Of a DNA stretch of 64,000 nucleotides, positions 12,651-26,179 are shown one piece after another. Each line of letters opens with the position of its first letter. Within the stretch, counting starts at the first letter, position 1. A model generated the notes under the pieces. The model did not search any database. It was not told the origin of the DNA and saw nothing but the letters and a program-made list of their open reading frames with translations. The DNA lies in assembly GCF_014805625.2 (NCBI RefSeq), contig NW_023998417.1, positions 9,659,780-9,723,779 of the forward strand, written 5' to 3'. Origin of the DNA: Glossina fuscipes. Lineage: Eukaryota; Arthropoda; Insecta; Diptera; Glossinidae. Position numbers and translations under genes: made by a program.

Positions 12651-14500
12651 TACACTAGTGCTCTGACCACTAAATATTAAAAGCCGTTAGTTTTCTTCCA
12701 TTCTTTCCGTAAGGCGGCATCAAAGCCATCTTCAAAGTTTATACACATTGTTCAACTATTTTTTCGACCTTCCAAAGTTCGCAGTTATATGTTGTTTGAT
12801 AATTCGATATTCTTATCATCAAATTAATTGGGCTGCAATTGCCTAAATCAACTTCAAGGTAAAAATGTAATTCACTTATAAAGCCATGATACTTGGTGTA
12901 CTTAAGAAATCATAATGCAGTTCCATGCTTTTGGATTTTTAATAGACTTCTATTTACTCACCATTAGAAAACGTTTTAGAGTAACTTTAGTTGCATTTAT
13001 TTGCAAAGAACCTGAAGACAAGTATAGCCTTCTCATCTTTTTCCTTCTTTGCTGCTTCTTTTATCGACACTCATTGTGCACCCTGAACCGTCTTTTGTAC
13101 GGATTTAGAGATGGATTTAGGATGAAGTCACCTTCTTTCATAGCGATCTGCTCAACATTATTCTTTGAATCGATTTAGGCCTGAAATCACAAGACAAAAG
13201 TCATTATATGAAAAAGTCTTGGAATTTTTGAAATTTCACGGAAAAAATCGCTAAATATTTTTATTCCGTTAATGAAAAAAGTTAGGCGAAATATTGCGAG
13301 AGCATGGGCCAATTTTTTCAATTATCTTTTATATAGTGCTTCTACTAAGAAAAGTAAAGCTTTGTAAGACAAAAGAGTCTAACTTTTACTATTTTATAAT
13401 GAAAATTGCTTTGTAAGATGCATTTGCCATAAAAAGCAAGTGTACTGAATTTGGACCAGGTAGCTCTATTTTTTAGACTATATCCCATATGAAAATTCTT
13501 ATTAACGGTAAGCCTTTATTTGACAGCAAACTCCAATTTTCAACATTTTATGCGGAAAAAGAATGAATATAATGAGAACTTTGAGAACATTTTGCTGAAT
13601 TTGGGGCATAACAGATTGTATTTTTAGTTCCCTACCAGGCTCCCGTCAACTTTCATTCAGCTCTGACATGAAAGTAAATGAAGAATTGAATTGAACAATG
13701 TGGTACAGGTGTCTTATAGATCGGCCTTGCCCCATACTTCAATTTTTTACTTATTTTCTCTATATATAAAACTGTACGTTTTGACTTTATAGGTGAATTC
13801 GCTTGTAAAAATTTTTCACGTTATGAACCATAATCGCATGCATGCACATAAAATCTCAGCAAGTTACTTTTTTTAAACATTATTTTCCATGTTTTCATAG
13901 TTTTGAATGTATTGCTTAATAGTACAGGTTGTAAAAAAAAAACAACAACTATTTATTGTCTCTCTGTTAAAAGTTAGTTACATTTTCGATTGTAGTGATG
14001 GTTTCCCAGAACAATAATTTTATCAGCGATGTCGTAAGAAGTACCCGAGTGCCTTCAAATTCTCCTTATTGGAAGCCATCCACATGTATGTATGTATGTA
14101 CACCTTTCTCTATCTACATGGATATAAGCGTGATTTGAGAACTCATACAGGAAGACATAGCACTTCCATCCATTGGCTATAAATCGAGCATGCAGTCTTA
14201 CAACGATTACTGCTGTCCTGAGATTATAATTTACGGACTCTTCAAAGCTTTTTACCTGGCTAGCTGCTAAAAATCTTAAAAATGTTTTTCTTTATAGAAG
14301 CGTAACGTAGTAACGTCTACTAAATTTAGCTTATGTGACTAAACGAGCTCAAGAGAGATTTAAAGTGAAAATGAAATGCCTTATGATAGTTAATCAGAAA
14401 AAGGTACTTGATTGTAGAACTACGTCATGTACATCGTTGACGTTGGCAAACCAATAAAATGCAATACTCGTAAAAATAATGTACATACCATTAACTATGC
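12650..14500. other. Simple-repeat-poor non-coding block
   Basis: No gene supported. The 13420-13740 stretch carries TATATCCCATATG and 'CTGAATTTGG' words reminiscent of fly dispersed repeats, but I could not align it with another copy here. The plus-strand frame 12915-13178 has no domain. Confidence 0.4.
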
Positions 14501-14586
14501 TATCTGCACACTCACTCACATATATCGCGTACGTACTTACTACTTACACGTGTAGGTGAATGCAAACATTTTAAAAGTTTTTATTT

Positions 14587-14614
14587 TTCTTCTTCTTCTT
14601 CTTATTCTTCTTCT
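14587..14614. repeat. (CTT)n trinucleotide repeat
   Basis: About nine CTT units with one A interruption. Confidence 0.85.
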
Positions 14615-14704
14615 AGGTACAATAATAACCCTCAAGTCATTTATATATGATTTGTCGGCAACTTGCTGCTTCTGCTTGTTTAGTTCTTGCTACCGGCATA
14701 GGTA

Positions 14705-14730
14705 TGCCATGCCATGCCATGCCGTGCCGT
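14705..14730. repeat. (TGCCA)n pentanucleotide repeat
   Basis: Three TGCCA units followed by two TGCCG variants; a G+C-rich microsatellite that is unusual for this window. Confidence 0.85.
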
Positions 14731-15603
14731 ACGAGTATGTGCGACGTGTGTTAAGTGTGGGTAAGTAAAAGTAAATTTTACTCTTATGAGACTTTTTCGC
14801 ATCGTTTTTCCTTCTTTGAAGTGAAAGCACGGAAATTTGTCATTTTGTACGTGTACTGACTAACTGTTTCAAAAAGAAAAGTCAATTTAGTCTTGTACTG
14901 TTTGTGTTCTTACTGTTATGTGTGGAGTAAATGGACTGAAACTGGACGTAATATTTTTTTTTTTCATTTTTGTTTTCTTGCTCTTTTAAATCGTAAGGTA
15001 AAAGATGTTTATTTTTCAATTGTTGTTATTATTGTTGGTGCTGCTGCTGCCGTTCCTGTTTAAGGAAAGTTTTAAAAGGAAATTGAGATAAAAAACCGAA
15101 AAATTTGTCATAAGTCAAATGCAGTACTATTTGTAAAAGGATTTTAAACGCATATGGGTTGAGGGTGTACAGAAAATACAAACGTACAAACGTTGTTAGC
15201 GTAAGTGTTGGTATATAGATGTAGATGTGTGCCAAGTGAAATAACGGAAGTAAGCTTTTAAAGGAAAAGGAAGTCAAGTGTTTTTGAGTAAACACACAAA
15301 CGTACCGAGACTTATAAAAGCACACATACACACACATACACATGCACATCTGTAGGTTGACTTTTGTAAAATAAATGTCACGTAAATTTTGCATTATTCC
15401 ATGCGGTGTTTTTTGGACACATGCTTGCGCATAGACAGGCAACAAACATATATAGAAAAGTACGAGTCACGAGGTCAACATAACAATAACAATTTTGTAA
15501 TTTTCCACTAAATTAACTTTGACATGAGCTACAACATTATGAACATTAAGTTGCATAAGAAGATGAAAGTTTTTGTCTAAAAAATTTTTGAGCTCAAAAA
15601 AAG

Positions 15604-15631
15604 TTTTTTTTTTTTTTTTTTTTTTTTTTTT
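15604..15631. repeat. Poly(T) tract
   Basis: Run of about 28 T. Confidence 0.9.
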
Positions 15632-15739
15632 ATTTTGATTTTAAACATATGTATGTGCTTTAGGTATTTTAAGCCTATGAATATTTTAAGAGTCTTAATA
15701 AAAATAAAATGAAAATTTCTTTGTAAAGTTGAAAACATA

Positions 15740-15796
15740 GCCATCATCATTCTCATCATCATCGTCATCATCATCGCCGTCATCGTCGTCGTCTTC
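15740..15796. repeat. Imperfect (CAT/CGT)n array
   Basis: About 55 nt of CAT, CGT and CGC units. On the minus strand it reads as a Met/Ala-rich peptide, explaining the frame at 15577-15849. Confidence 0.85.
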
Positions 15797-15889
15797 AGCA
15801 TTATCCTAATAATAATAATAACAATAACACACAGGGAGAGAGTATGCAAGTAAGTTAGTTATCAAGGTAATAATCCTTGTCTAACACAT

Positions 15890-15891
<2 letters not shown>

Positions 15892-15920
<29 letters not shown>
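15892..15920. repeat. Poly(T) tract
   Basis: Run of 29 T, 260 nt after the previous one. Confidence 0.9.
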
Positions 15921-16371
15921 GTTTCTTTTTTGTAATCTCTGTGGCACACATACTTTTGCATCTTTTCTAAATGAAAAATTCACGAGCATATATTTACGTA
16001 ATCGTCGTCATAATCAGCAGAACATCATTGGCATGATTAAAAAATATGCTGGTAAACCTTATCGCTGTGTCATCGTTTTCAAAGAGAATTACTTAAGTTA
16101 CTCTGAAGTGCTGCTACTACCGCACTGTAACACTCATTCAAGGTATTCTTGCAAGACGTTATTTCACAAGTACTACATTAAGTGGTTATTGTGGTATTCA
16201 TACGCTCGATCCCTCTCAATTCCTTTCGTTTTTCTTCTTTCTTTTTTTCCTTTTTTTTTACTCCCGGTAAAGTGCCACAAAGTATTTTATCTCTGTTACA
16301 ATTAACTGAAGCATAGCAAAAATGTTTAACGTGAATGTATAGAAAACTTTAGTCATTTCCTTCAAGTGCCT

Positions 16372-16399
16372 ATGTGTGTGTGTGTGTGTGCGCGCGCGT
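16372..16399. repeat. (GT)n(GC)n compound microsatellite
   Basis: About nine TG units running straight into CGCGCGCG, an alternating purine-pyrimidine tract of Z-DNA-prone type (known property). Confidence 0.9.
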
Positions 16400-16599
16400 A
16401 AGCGATTAAGAGATTCTTAAGGTAAATTTCCCCAGATACTTTTCATATACTTATCTGTCTGTCTGACTCGCTTTCATTTCACTCCCTTAAAATCCATATA
16501 TTCCGATGTTTGCCACTGTATATGTATTTGACGGAGTTTATGTTTGTTTTTGTAAATTTTCTCCTCTTGTTTCTTCCTCTTACTAACGTCATCTTTGGA

Positions 16600-19100
16600 T
16601 AAGTTTTGTAATTGTTTTAACGCGGTTTCACTGGATTTCCTTTTATATCAAACAAATTTTAATGAAATGTTGTGTTTTCTATTCTCCGCTAACATTGAAC
16701 GACCGAGGTTACACTGAATGATCACACAGAAAATTTTTAATGTCTTTAATTATCGCATTAAATGTTGGAAGTTCTCGTCTAATGTTTGTTTTTCTTCAAT
16801 TCTCTAAAAATAAACAAAATTATCAGATGAAAAATATAAAAGAAATTTTTTTAGTTAATTTCAAATGTTTTTATTTCATCTTTTCCATAATACTTAAAAG
16901 CGAACATAAACATTAGTGTCTAGCAATGATGGCAATAAAACGCAAAGAGATTAAGTTGTCGTCGGCATAGTACATTTTTCTTACAAACGTTGATAGGTGT
17001 TGCAACTAAACTTTATTGTAAATTTAAGCCTTTACTCATTGCTCGAACATAGATAATACCACGTCATTATTATTTTAATAACCAATTTTTTTACATCATT
17101 AAATAAAGAGCACCTGTATCTTCCTATTTATTTTTACTTAATATTTCGAATCGAATTGAATGACAATCCTTTAGCCTTGTATACCTCTGTGGCAACCGAT
17201 ACTAGGTGGAATTGGTGCAATTATATTGCTTTGAGTTCCTCTGCCCTTCAATTTAAAGTAATTGATTATATAAAATTTGTTTCGAATGTGATTTGATTCC
17301 GTTTTTTTTCGTTTTCAAATTTTGTATAATTTTTATACCGAACGTTCGTGTATGCAGTGACTACAACCCACCTAAATAGAGTGTATTCATAATATAAATG
17401 TTGTCTCGTATCCTCCGCTTTGGGGTTGGATATACATCCATTTTACCGAATCCTTCACAAACGGCGAAAACAAGTATGACAGAGTCTATGCAGCATATAC
17501 TCTACAGTCTTCATAAGTGCCAAATTGTGAATCAGCCTGGACTATCTATACATATGTATGATACAGATACTTTCGAGTGAAAGAGTCAAGACATCGGTTT
17601 CAAATTTTGTCAAAAACATTCACACATAAGTCAGTCTGTCGCTGTTCCCTATTTCTCTCTATTTCCTTCCTTCTTTCTTACCGTCATCGTGTTACCCCTA
17701 TAGGGAGAACCCTCTAAGAAATTGATTATATTAAAAAAAAAAAAATTTATATGTAAATATGTAAATGTGTATGTAATGTAAATGTTGGTCAAATTGAGGA
17801 AAGGATGAGCCTACAATCCAATATAAAATGAGAACGCCTCTGCTTTCAAAACAAAGAGAACTAAGGGGTTTTGCAGCGTTTGTACCGAAATGATAAAAAA
17901 TTGAGTACGCCCCCTAACCAGGAAATATTAGAGAACGTTTCAAGTAGCTTTGAACTTATTTTACTATAAATGTTATGATGGATATAAAAGATTCGGGTAT
18001 AGTAACCGAATATATATATAATTCTTTTTTGGTTTTCCTAATTTTGCTATCTATCCACAGAGTGATGGGAACATCTAATATTTAACTCGGAACACAATTT
18101 AAAGATCTTCTCATAAACAATAATAAAATTTTTATGTCCATATCTATTATGTAAATAAATAATCGTAAATTATTTTTGATCTTCTAATTCTAAATCGTTT
18201 GTTTTCGGCCAGCAGTGTGTGTGTGTCTCTGTGCGTATTGTTTATCGTAATTTCGTCTTCCACTAATTTCTCATTAACCTTTATTTTCCGTTCATGACAA
18301 CGTGCTCAAGAAGTGATGGGAGTACGGGGAGGATCAGGAGGACAATTACCACTTGAAACTTTATATAAAAACGTTAGCATAGTTAACTTGTTGCAAGTTC
18401 TTATGGAACTTATAAAGTCTTCGAAATTTGGCTGAATTTCCTCACAAGTCAGTCATTTTAAAAAAAAACAGGGTTCTTCGTTTTCGTTCCCCAATAAAGA
18501 CGAACCCCCTAGAATATTTCTCTTAAGTATTCGTTATACGATGAGTTTCATAGTATGGACAACTTATGAGATTTTTTAAGGAGAGGCTTAGTCAATACAA
18601 TATCCACCGATAGTCTTTAATCTCTTAATGCACGCGCGCTATCTATAAGAGTTCCCTCTCTAAATCCGAAGCTCCATAGTCCTTGAATAGCTCGAATTAG
18701 ATGACTACAAAGCACCACTACTTCCACGAAAGAATAACTGTCTTGCTGAACAGAAAAAGCAAGAAAGCAAAAACGTGCATCATTAAGTCTAATAAGAAAT
18801 GCATACAATGCCGAAAAATTGCATAAAAAACCTGAACCGGACAGAACATTCATTCATTGGTTAGCTTCAATGGTAAAGACGAACATTTTTGGAAAGATTC
18901 CTGGATAACTTGTGCTCTTGTTTTTCAACATTTAAGTCCATTCGTTGTATAAATAAAATATTTTTCTATTATTACAAATTTCTCTTAGAAATCTTTGCAT
19001 AAATTGTGTAAATTATTTAAGAAATTTCAATTAATCAAAATCTTTGTTGAATACAAGACCGAAATGATGAGATGAAGTTAATAACTAGTGCAGGACAGTG
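16600..19100. other. Simple-repeat-poor non-coding block
   Basis: No gene supported. The frames at 17398-17580 (plus) and 18617-18853 (minus) are 60-78 codons without a recognisable domain. Short TA and poly(A) stretches occur near 18010-18020 and 17734-17746. Confidence 0.5.
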
Positions 19101-19334
19101 AAGCAGCAGTGATAAATATTTTTAGTTTTCGTTAAAATTTTAGTAAAATTCTCGAGACAGTTTATTTTTTGTACACCTTTTCAACGCCGTATAAAGTGTC
19201 GCAAGTGCCGCAAAGAAAGCGAGAAAAAGGAAAGAGTACACCGGCACAAAAATTTGAAACAAAGAAAACCACAAAACACACAAAATTGTGTAATTTAATG
19301 AGAAAATCAAGAAAAAATTGTAAAAAAAAATGTA

Positions 19335-19362
19335 AAACAAACAAACAAACAAACAAACAAAT
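19335..19362. repeat. (AAAC)n tetranucleotide repeat
   Basis: Six to seven ACAA units followed by a 15-20 nt poly(A) run. Confidence 0.9.
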
Positions 19363-19523
19363 ATAAAAAAAAAAAAAAAAAGAATTAAAAAACTGAGATG
19401 AGTATAACATACCTTTGGCATCGGTTGCCACCGCTAGAGATATATTTGAACATGTTTACGTGTTTGTTATATATGAGAATAAATAAATTCATTATACTGT
19501 GTTCCACAGCCACACTGATTGCC

Positions 19524-19565
19524 AAAAAAAAAAAAAAAAAAAAAAAAAAACAAAAAAAAAAAAAA
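19524..19565. repeat. Poly(A) tract
   Basis: 27 A, one C, then 14 A. Confidence 0.9.
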
Positions 19566-19755
19566 TTAAAGGAAAAAACAGCAAATTGCTGAGAATTGTT
19601 CTTTATCTCGATGTGGAAATTTTCATGTAGACACACAAATACATTCTCGATATGAACATAGACTGGCTAAGCATGGATACTCTTTTGGTTTTTCTAGATA
19701 GATGCTATGATTTTTCTATTTACTAAACAAAGGTGTGAGTTAATTTTTGCCACAT

Positions 19756-19823
19756 ACAACAACAATAATAACATGATAATCACAACAACAATAACAATAA
19801 CAACAACAAGAACGACAACAATA
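19756..19823. repeat. Imperfect CAA/TAA trinucleotide array
   Basis: About 65 nt of CAA, TAA and GAA units, typical of fly non-coding DNA. Confidence 0.8.
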
Positions 19824-20572
19824 TAAACACTAAAAAGTGTATCTGACTAAATGGTTGCCTCGTTCGGCATTCGGTAGCAGGCCGTAGTAGTGGAGTTAGT
19901 TGATTGTTGTCTAAATGGCTGGCTGACTGACTGCCCCGCTTGTTGTTTGGTTGGCGATACTCGGCTGCATAATTTATGCGTTATTTTTGTAGACAAGCAC
20001 TGAGACAAACAGACAGCACAACACGACAGCTCATGTCATGCTAAAAATCGTGCAGTATTTCACGTGGACGTAAACAACACCGCAACGTATCGCTTATATA
20101 ACGTATGGCGTCATCATCTTCTGACTCTGTGTGCAAGCAAACAAATTCGTATCTGTGCTTTGGCCAGCAAAAGCAAAGCCCACAGATTTGCTTTTCTAGA
20201 GAAGTGAAAACTTCTATAAAAAACAAAAAAAAACAAAAACAAAAAAAAATGATTTTTAATTGAAAATCCTAAACGATATCATATCTATAACAAAATGAGC
20301 TTGTATTACAAGTCCCACCATCACGTACAAGTGCTACTGCTTGCTTCATAGCCCAACTCCGAAAACACAGTCAAAGCATGCTCATTTAATTATGAATTTT
20401 GCTCTTTAATTAAAATACTAGCAATGCGTTCTTTTTTATTTGCGAAGTTTTTTATTTTTTTATTTTTTTTTTTTTATAAACTTGATTTTGAAAAATTCAA
20501 ACAACTAACCAGAGAAAAAGTATTCATATATTTTTTTTTAAATTTCATCCGATGTCTTCTTAAACTTTCTAC

Positions 20573-20601
<29 letters not shown>
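20573..20601. repeat. Poly(A) tract
   Basis: Run of 29 A. Confidence 0.9.
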
Positions 20602-20604
<3 letters not shown>

Positions 20605-21268
20605 GAAAAAATACTATTGTATATGAAATTGTCGTAAATTTTCCCCATTTGGGTGGCAGTGATTACTATGACAAATTAATAAAGTGTAAATAGTTTATGA
20701 TGCATGACAAAATTTAATTTATCTTTATCACTCACTAACTCATACGCATTTTCGCTTATTTCTATATTTCTATGCCCGCTCTACGTTCGATGCTATGCGA
20801 TGTTGCATTTATTGGACACTTGATGCCGCTTGCATTCTTATAGGACTAATTATGCCGCAATTGCTTTTAAATAGTTCGCAGACATACAATGACCGCCAAT
20901 GCATAAATGAAATCATATTAATTTTTATTTTTTTATGTAAACAAGTTGCCTTTTTGGCTCGACCCGATCCCATGAAAGTTATTCCGTTTTTAGACTCACT
21001 ACGCAAGTTGGATATGTAACAGAAATATGAATCTAAGACCCTATTAAGTGTGTGCTTTCTTGGTCACCGAGCAAAGATTGTGAGTCGATTCAGTCTTTTC
21101 CTGCCTTCGATCTATTCACAACCACTTCCAGAGTACGCAGCAACATACGTTACGGTAGTAGACCAAGACCTGGCAACAAATTTTAATACCGCATCAATAA
21201 ATATCTCAGCTCAGCTCATTTTCAATTCCATAGGCGCGTTCCGAATAAGTAGAAAACCTTGATTTACG

Positions 21269-21291
21269 ATCATTATCATTATCATTATCAT
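21269..21291. repeat. (ATTATC)n hexanucleotide repeat
   Basis: Three and a half perfect CATTAT units. Confidence 0.85.
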
Positions 21292-22229
21292 ATATCAAAT
21301 AAAAATTTGATATAAACAGTTTCACGATGAATATATGGCAATCTTGCTTATTATAATGGAGGCTCGAACACTTTCTTCTATCGAATTATGTCAAGGATTT
21401 ACCAATTATTCGTCACATACCAAAGATTTAAAACCATTTCTCCCACGAAAGAAGTTCGTAATTAGTTAGAAGACTCACGTCTGCGTATCTTAAAGGAATC
21501 ATCCATAGGATTATCGCAGACCTTGAATAGTATTTCAATAAAATTCCGAAACAAGAATAGCTTCTCTCATGGTACCAAAGGACGTGAGTCGAATGAAGAC
21601 AGAAAAGACAACCTAAAGCCATGCTTCCAATTGTAGCAAGATAATCTTTTATATACGCCTCCCTAACCGCAGGCAATCAAGATCACAAACTTCTTGCTTT
21701 TAAAAAGCAATTATTTTGATCTTCTCAATGAGATGAAACTATAACTAGTTCTTAAGTAGTAAGTGATTTCCTTTCTAACTTTACATAAGTTCACTATACG
21801 AGAAAATACTGAGAATTAATCTCAAAGGCAATGCAAAAGCATGCATGTTACTTTCGTGTAATTTTACGCCGACGAGGTCACACTTTTCCCAGGCAACGAT
21901 CACGTGCATTTTACATCCTACATCTACTTAAGCCAAGTAAGAGTAGATGCTACTATTTCTCCAAAATGACGAAAGCCATATCATTGATAAATACAATCCT
22001 GTGTAAGCAAAGTGTTAAATATTAATTATTCTCAAAGTGATGGCTAAACGTGTTATCTAACATCTGCAATCCTGCCTACATAGGATTGTATCTGGCATTC
22101 ATATTTTTGTGAGTCAACCAATGGATGCCCCCATTAAAACAAATAATAATATTAATTATAAAAATTACGAATAAAATAAGAACAAGTCATAATACATTAA
22201 TAGCGGAAAGAACAATAATAATTAAACAA

Positions 22230-22250
22230 GATGATGATGATGATGATGAT
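22230..22250. repeat. (GAT)n trinucleotide repeat
   Basis: Seven perfect GAT units. Confidence 0.9.
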
Positions 22251-24113
22251 CTTTTACGGAGGAAAACAACGCCGAATAAACCATATTTCTCTAATAATTT
22301 AAGAATTTTCATCAAGCTTTTTAAATTCTTATTCAAAATTTAATTCATTTACATTTTGTTAAAGTTTTGAATTAATTATAAAAGTCGATTAAAAAACTTC
22401 CCGCAAAAGTGAACAACATTTGTCCGAAATTCTAAAGGAATATGTAAATGTAGAATAAAAAAAAAAAAAATCTATTAACAAAATTGAACTAAACTAACAT
22501 CTTATATATAAAATTGTTGTTGCCGTCTAATAACCTTATAACGACACTAAGCATCATTTAACAATATAACAGAACACCCAGCCAATGTAAAAATACCGTC
22601 AGTACATATGGTGCATGTAACCAACGCGGCTTCCAGTCGATAGTATAAAGACAAAAATATAGAACAGTTTTTACCTTGTGGTCACGTCATGCAGTTGTGA
22701 ATATATGTAAGGATCAACATCTAAGCGACCAGCTACCGATACTGTTGCTTTTGTTACACACTTAACGACCTTAATGGCCAACGACAGTCAGGAGACCTTT
22801 CGCAGCGAACGTAGAAAGACATTTTATCGATACAGTTCATAAATTTTAAAAATTATTACCCGTAGCCGCATAGATACGTATACGTTCAACGTTGTCAATA
22901 TTAAAACTTACGTGTTACACTGTTGCGCACAAAGTAGGAAACAATACATAAACACAGACACAATTTAAATTTTGTTTTTTTTTTTTTTTTTGTTTTCTTA
23001 TTTTGTGCTTTGAGAAAATAAAGGTAGCCATGATTTACTTTTATTTTCATGCAAATGAAGTTTGATACTACGCCAGTCGCTTGACAGATAATAAAGAGCT
23101 TTTAATAATTAAAAAACAAAAAAATACTGCAACACCACAGCGTTTTTTGGTTAAAAGTTTTAAAAATATTTAAGAATTTCTTCTTCTTGCTTTTTATGCA
23201 TGAGTTGAATAAACAAATATTCACATTTGTTTATCGACTCGCTTTAATAGAATACGTGTTTTGGCATAAAGATCGCCGCTAAAAAGAATCTGCATAAAAA
23301 TTTCTTATATCACTTCAAATGGTTTTTCTTAAACAAAACTTGTTCTCGATGTATATGAAAATTATTGTCTGTCTAGCATATTTTTATTCAGTTAGCTCAC
23401 ATATACGACTCACTGTTCGTATGAATGTGAAAGTGGGTGTGATAAAGAAGAAAAAAAAAAAAAAAAGAAAGAAAAAAACCATTTCTGCAAAGTGTCCATA
23501 AAATCGTGTGTCGAACATATATTGACATTCCTTTTGGTTTAAGTACCTCTTTGTTTGCTTACAAGGGTTCATGGAATCTTTTTATCACTTACTAAAAACT
23601 GCTACTGCTTTCGTTATACAAAGTATTTGTTACCGTACATAACAAAAGTAACCCAAGACATATGACTAGGAGGGCGATTCATATTTATGCTGATGTCGAA
23701 ATTCGAACATTGCATTGGATCCTCATCCTTGGGAAGAATGTGTTGTTTATAATATAATGGAGTATAGTGACAGATTGGACTGGATTGGTCATAATGATCT
23801 TTAGGAAATTTTTGAAAGAAATTTTTTTTTTTTTGTTTGCAAAAGGATTCTAGAAATTATTTGCAGAGGAGGCTTTTACAGCTTTTATATAAGATAATCT
23901 TTTACTTACGATATTCATGTTTGCTTCTTCGTACTCCTTTCACGTGTCCTACCCATGCGGAACTGGGAATGGATTATCCGTGCGAGGAATTCTTCAACAT
24001 ATAATTATTTCCCTTTGTCAAGACCGTCGGAAAAAATTCCACGACGGCCAGACGGCATTTTCGCTTTAGAAACAACAGCACGCTTTCTTGTGTTAAAAGA
24101 CGCTTCAATAGTG

Positions 24114-24162
24114 CAGTCAATCAATCAGTAAATCAGACAACCAGTCAATCAGTCCGTCAATA
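24114..24162. repeat. Degenerate CAGTCAAT minisatellite
   Basis: About six variants of an 8-nt unit (CAGTCAAT, CAGTAAAT, CAGACAAC, CAGTCCGT) in tandem. Confidence 0.7.
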
Positions 24163-24278
24163 GGCATATACCAAAAAAAGGATAAATGCAAAGCAGTTTT
24201 TCTCTTTCATTTCGTTAAGAAACTGTAGGCCATATTTAAGCCTACGACTATCGTAAGATATTCGCATCGTCTACAATA

Positions 24279-24280
<2 letters not shown>

Positions 24281-24309
<29 letters not shown>
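24281..24309. repeat. Poly(T) tract
   Basis: Run of 29 T. Confidence 0.9.
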
Positions 24310-24778
24310 GTTGAAAGCTTCGTCCAAAAATGTTTGCTTATGTTAAATGCTTTAGACAAACAATTGGTTCACGATTATCATAAACCTTTACTGCGTTTGC
24401 ATAAATTTCATTCGTTTATATTTCCCGTAACGGCAGCCGTTCATCAAATAATCTTAACAAAAATATCTATCTACCTCATGAGGAAACTCATGGAAGACGA
24501 TGCAAAAAATTTTATATAAATTCCTTAATAATAACGTTACTCGTAAATTCTATTTCCAAATTATTATAATATTGAACGCTAATTTAAACAATACGCTTAA
24601 CATTCATCCCCATTCATCCGTTGTTCGCTCTGTACCTTGCTGATTAGATTTAAGCAGAAGAAAAGTTACACAAATTTTCCAATTTTGCATACTTTTTGGC
24701 ATAATTTTCATCCATTCAATATTTATTATAAGGATTTTACCTTCAGGCGCACATTCCTTGCGTATTATTCGCAAATAA

Positions 24779-24857
24779 TTTTTTTTTTTTTTTTTTTTTT
24801 TTGTTGTCTCATTGCTCGCGCTGTTATCATTGCTGTTCTTGTGTGTGTGTGTGTGTA
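24779..24857. repeat. Poly(T) tract and nearby (GT)n
   Basis: About 24 T at 24779-24802, then nine GT units at 24840-24857. Confidence 0.85.
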
Positions 24858-26179
24858 GTATTAAACAACCACTCCTTACACTTACTTATTTTACTACAAT
24901 AGACGTCGTCTTCAACAACTGCTTTACAATGCGTCTAAATTTAATTTTTCTCTTTTTTTTTTTTTTTATTTATAGCCTCTCTCTCTCCGCTCTCGTGCAT
25001 GCAGTCAAAGTTTCGCCTAATATCCTTTTCGAAAACAATGCTATACCTCCTTTTGTTTTTTTTTTTTTTGTTTTGTTCATCTTTTCCAATAATAATTTAA
25101 TGGTTTCATATACGTACTATACGTACTATAAATACGCATTCATCTCTTGAGTGAGTGAGTGTGTGTGTTTTCTCTTCTTTTTTTCCAGTATTTTATAGCT
25201 TTCTAATAGCTTCCTTAGTCGTTATATCGTTGTATCTTTTGTTTTATTTACTCAATTTCTCCGTTTTCTCCGTCAGAAACTTTGCACAGATTAAAGTTGC
25301 GTTACCTTGTTGCGTTTCCTTTTTTTGCGATTTTCTTTGTTCATGCAAGGATGAAAAAAACCACATTTTGCATATGTATATATATATATATATATGAAAA
25401 TACAATATATAATCTCGTCGCTTATTGCTTCCGGTTGTTAAATATTAAATATTGAACTTTGTTATATAATATATATTACATGCTCCTTGGAATGAGCAAT
25501 TTCTCGTGCTCGTATACATACGGTTAGGGGAATGATTTTAAAAATAGAAAAAAAATGAAGACATGAACGAAATAATGTCTAATCAGAATATTCGAAAAAT
25601 TGTAAACACCATGTAAACAGCAGGAATATGTACGAGAAATATTGATGAAGGTAAGCAGAATATAACGAAATTCTTATAACATACAACAAAATTTTGAGTA
25701 GTACAATGTGCAGAGATAGTCAGACTAGCGCATAAAATAAAATTAAGCCTCGTATTACTTTTTCAGGTTTTCCTTGTTCCTCTCCTGCAAAAACAAATAA
25801 AACAAAAGATTATAGCAATTTTCGCCCTTTAATATACGTACAACAAGGTCGATTAGGCTAATAGCGTGGACTTATGTCAAAGAAGTTATTATCTTTCCTG
25901 CGTCTTTACTTTCACAAATAAACTGCATGGTCTTAAATTTTTATTGAATGGGCGACTTTCCACAACTACCCTTACCAGAGTAAAATTAAAAGATCTTCCT
26001 CTTCTTTGTTTCTTCTTCTTTCTCCTAAATGTTCAACGAGTCAACAAGTGAATTGATTCGCTGCGCTGTAAAAGAAAGGCTTAGGATGAACATGAAGTTC
26101 TCTGTTCGGGTCTTAGCAAGAAAAGAGGAGTGAGCTTGATTAAGTTTTTTTTTTTATTTTTATAGTAATTTTGTCATAA

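Larger units (their letters stand above)
14500..16600. other. Microsatellite-rich non-coding block
   Basis: Contains CTT (14587-14614), TGCCA (14705-14730), CAT (15740-15796) and GT/GC (16372-16399) arrays and two long poly(T) tracts (15604-15631, 15892-15920). The frames at 15029-15445 (minus) and 15919-16305 (plus) are over 120 codons but are F/K/H-rich and lack any domain. Confidence 0.6.
19100..20720. other. Homopolymer-rich non-coding block
   Basis: Contains (AAAC)n at 19335-19362, long poly(A) at 19524-19565 and 20573-20601, and a CAA/TAA array at 19756-19823. All open frames here are lysine/phenylalanine-rich translations of those tracts. Confidence 0.65.
20720..22900. other. Simple-repeat-poor non-coding block
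   Basis: No gene supported. It holds an ATTATC array (21269-21291), a GAT array (22230-22250) and a perfect 7-bp hairpin (CAATCCT/AGGATTG at 22067-22088). The minus-strand frame 21428-21676 and plus-strand frame 21050-21262 have ordinary composition but no domain. Confidence 0.5.
22900..25450. other. Microsatellite- and homopolymer-rich non-coding block
   Basis: Poly(T) at 24281-24309 and 24779-24802, GT at 24840-24857, TA at 25371-25395 and a degenerate CAGTCAAT array at 24114-24162. The phenylalanine-rich frames near 24812-25397 are translations of T tracts. Confidence 0.65.

Noticed and set aside
15919..16305. 128-codon plus-strand frame
   Set aside because: Composition follows local T-rich DNA, no domain, starts in a poly(T) tract.
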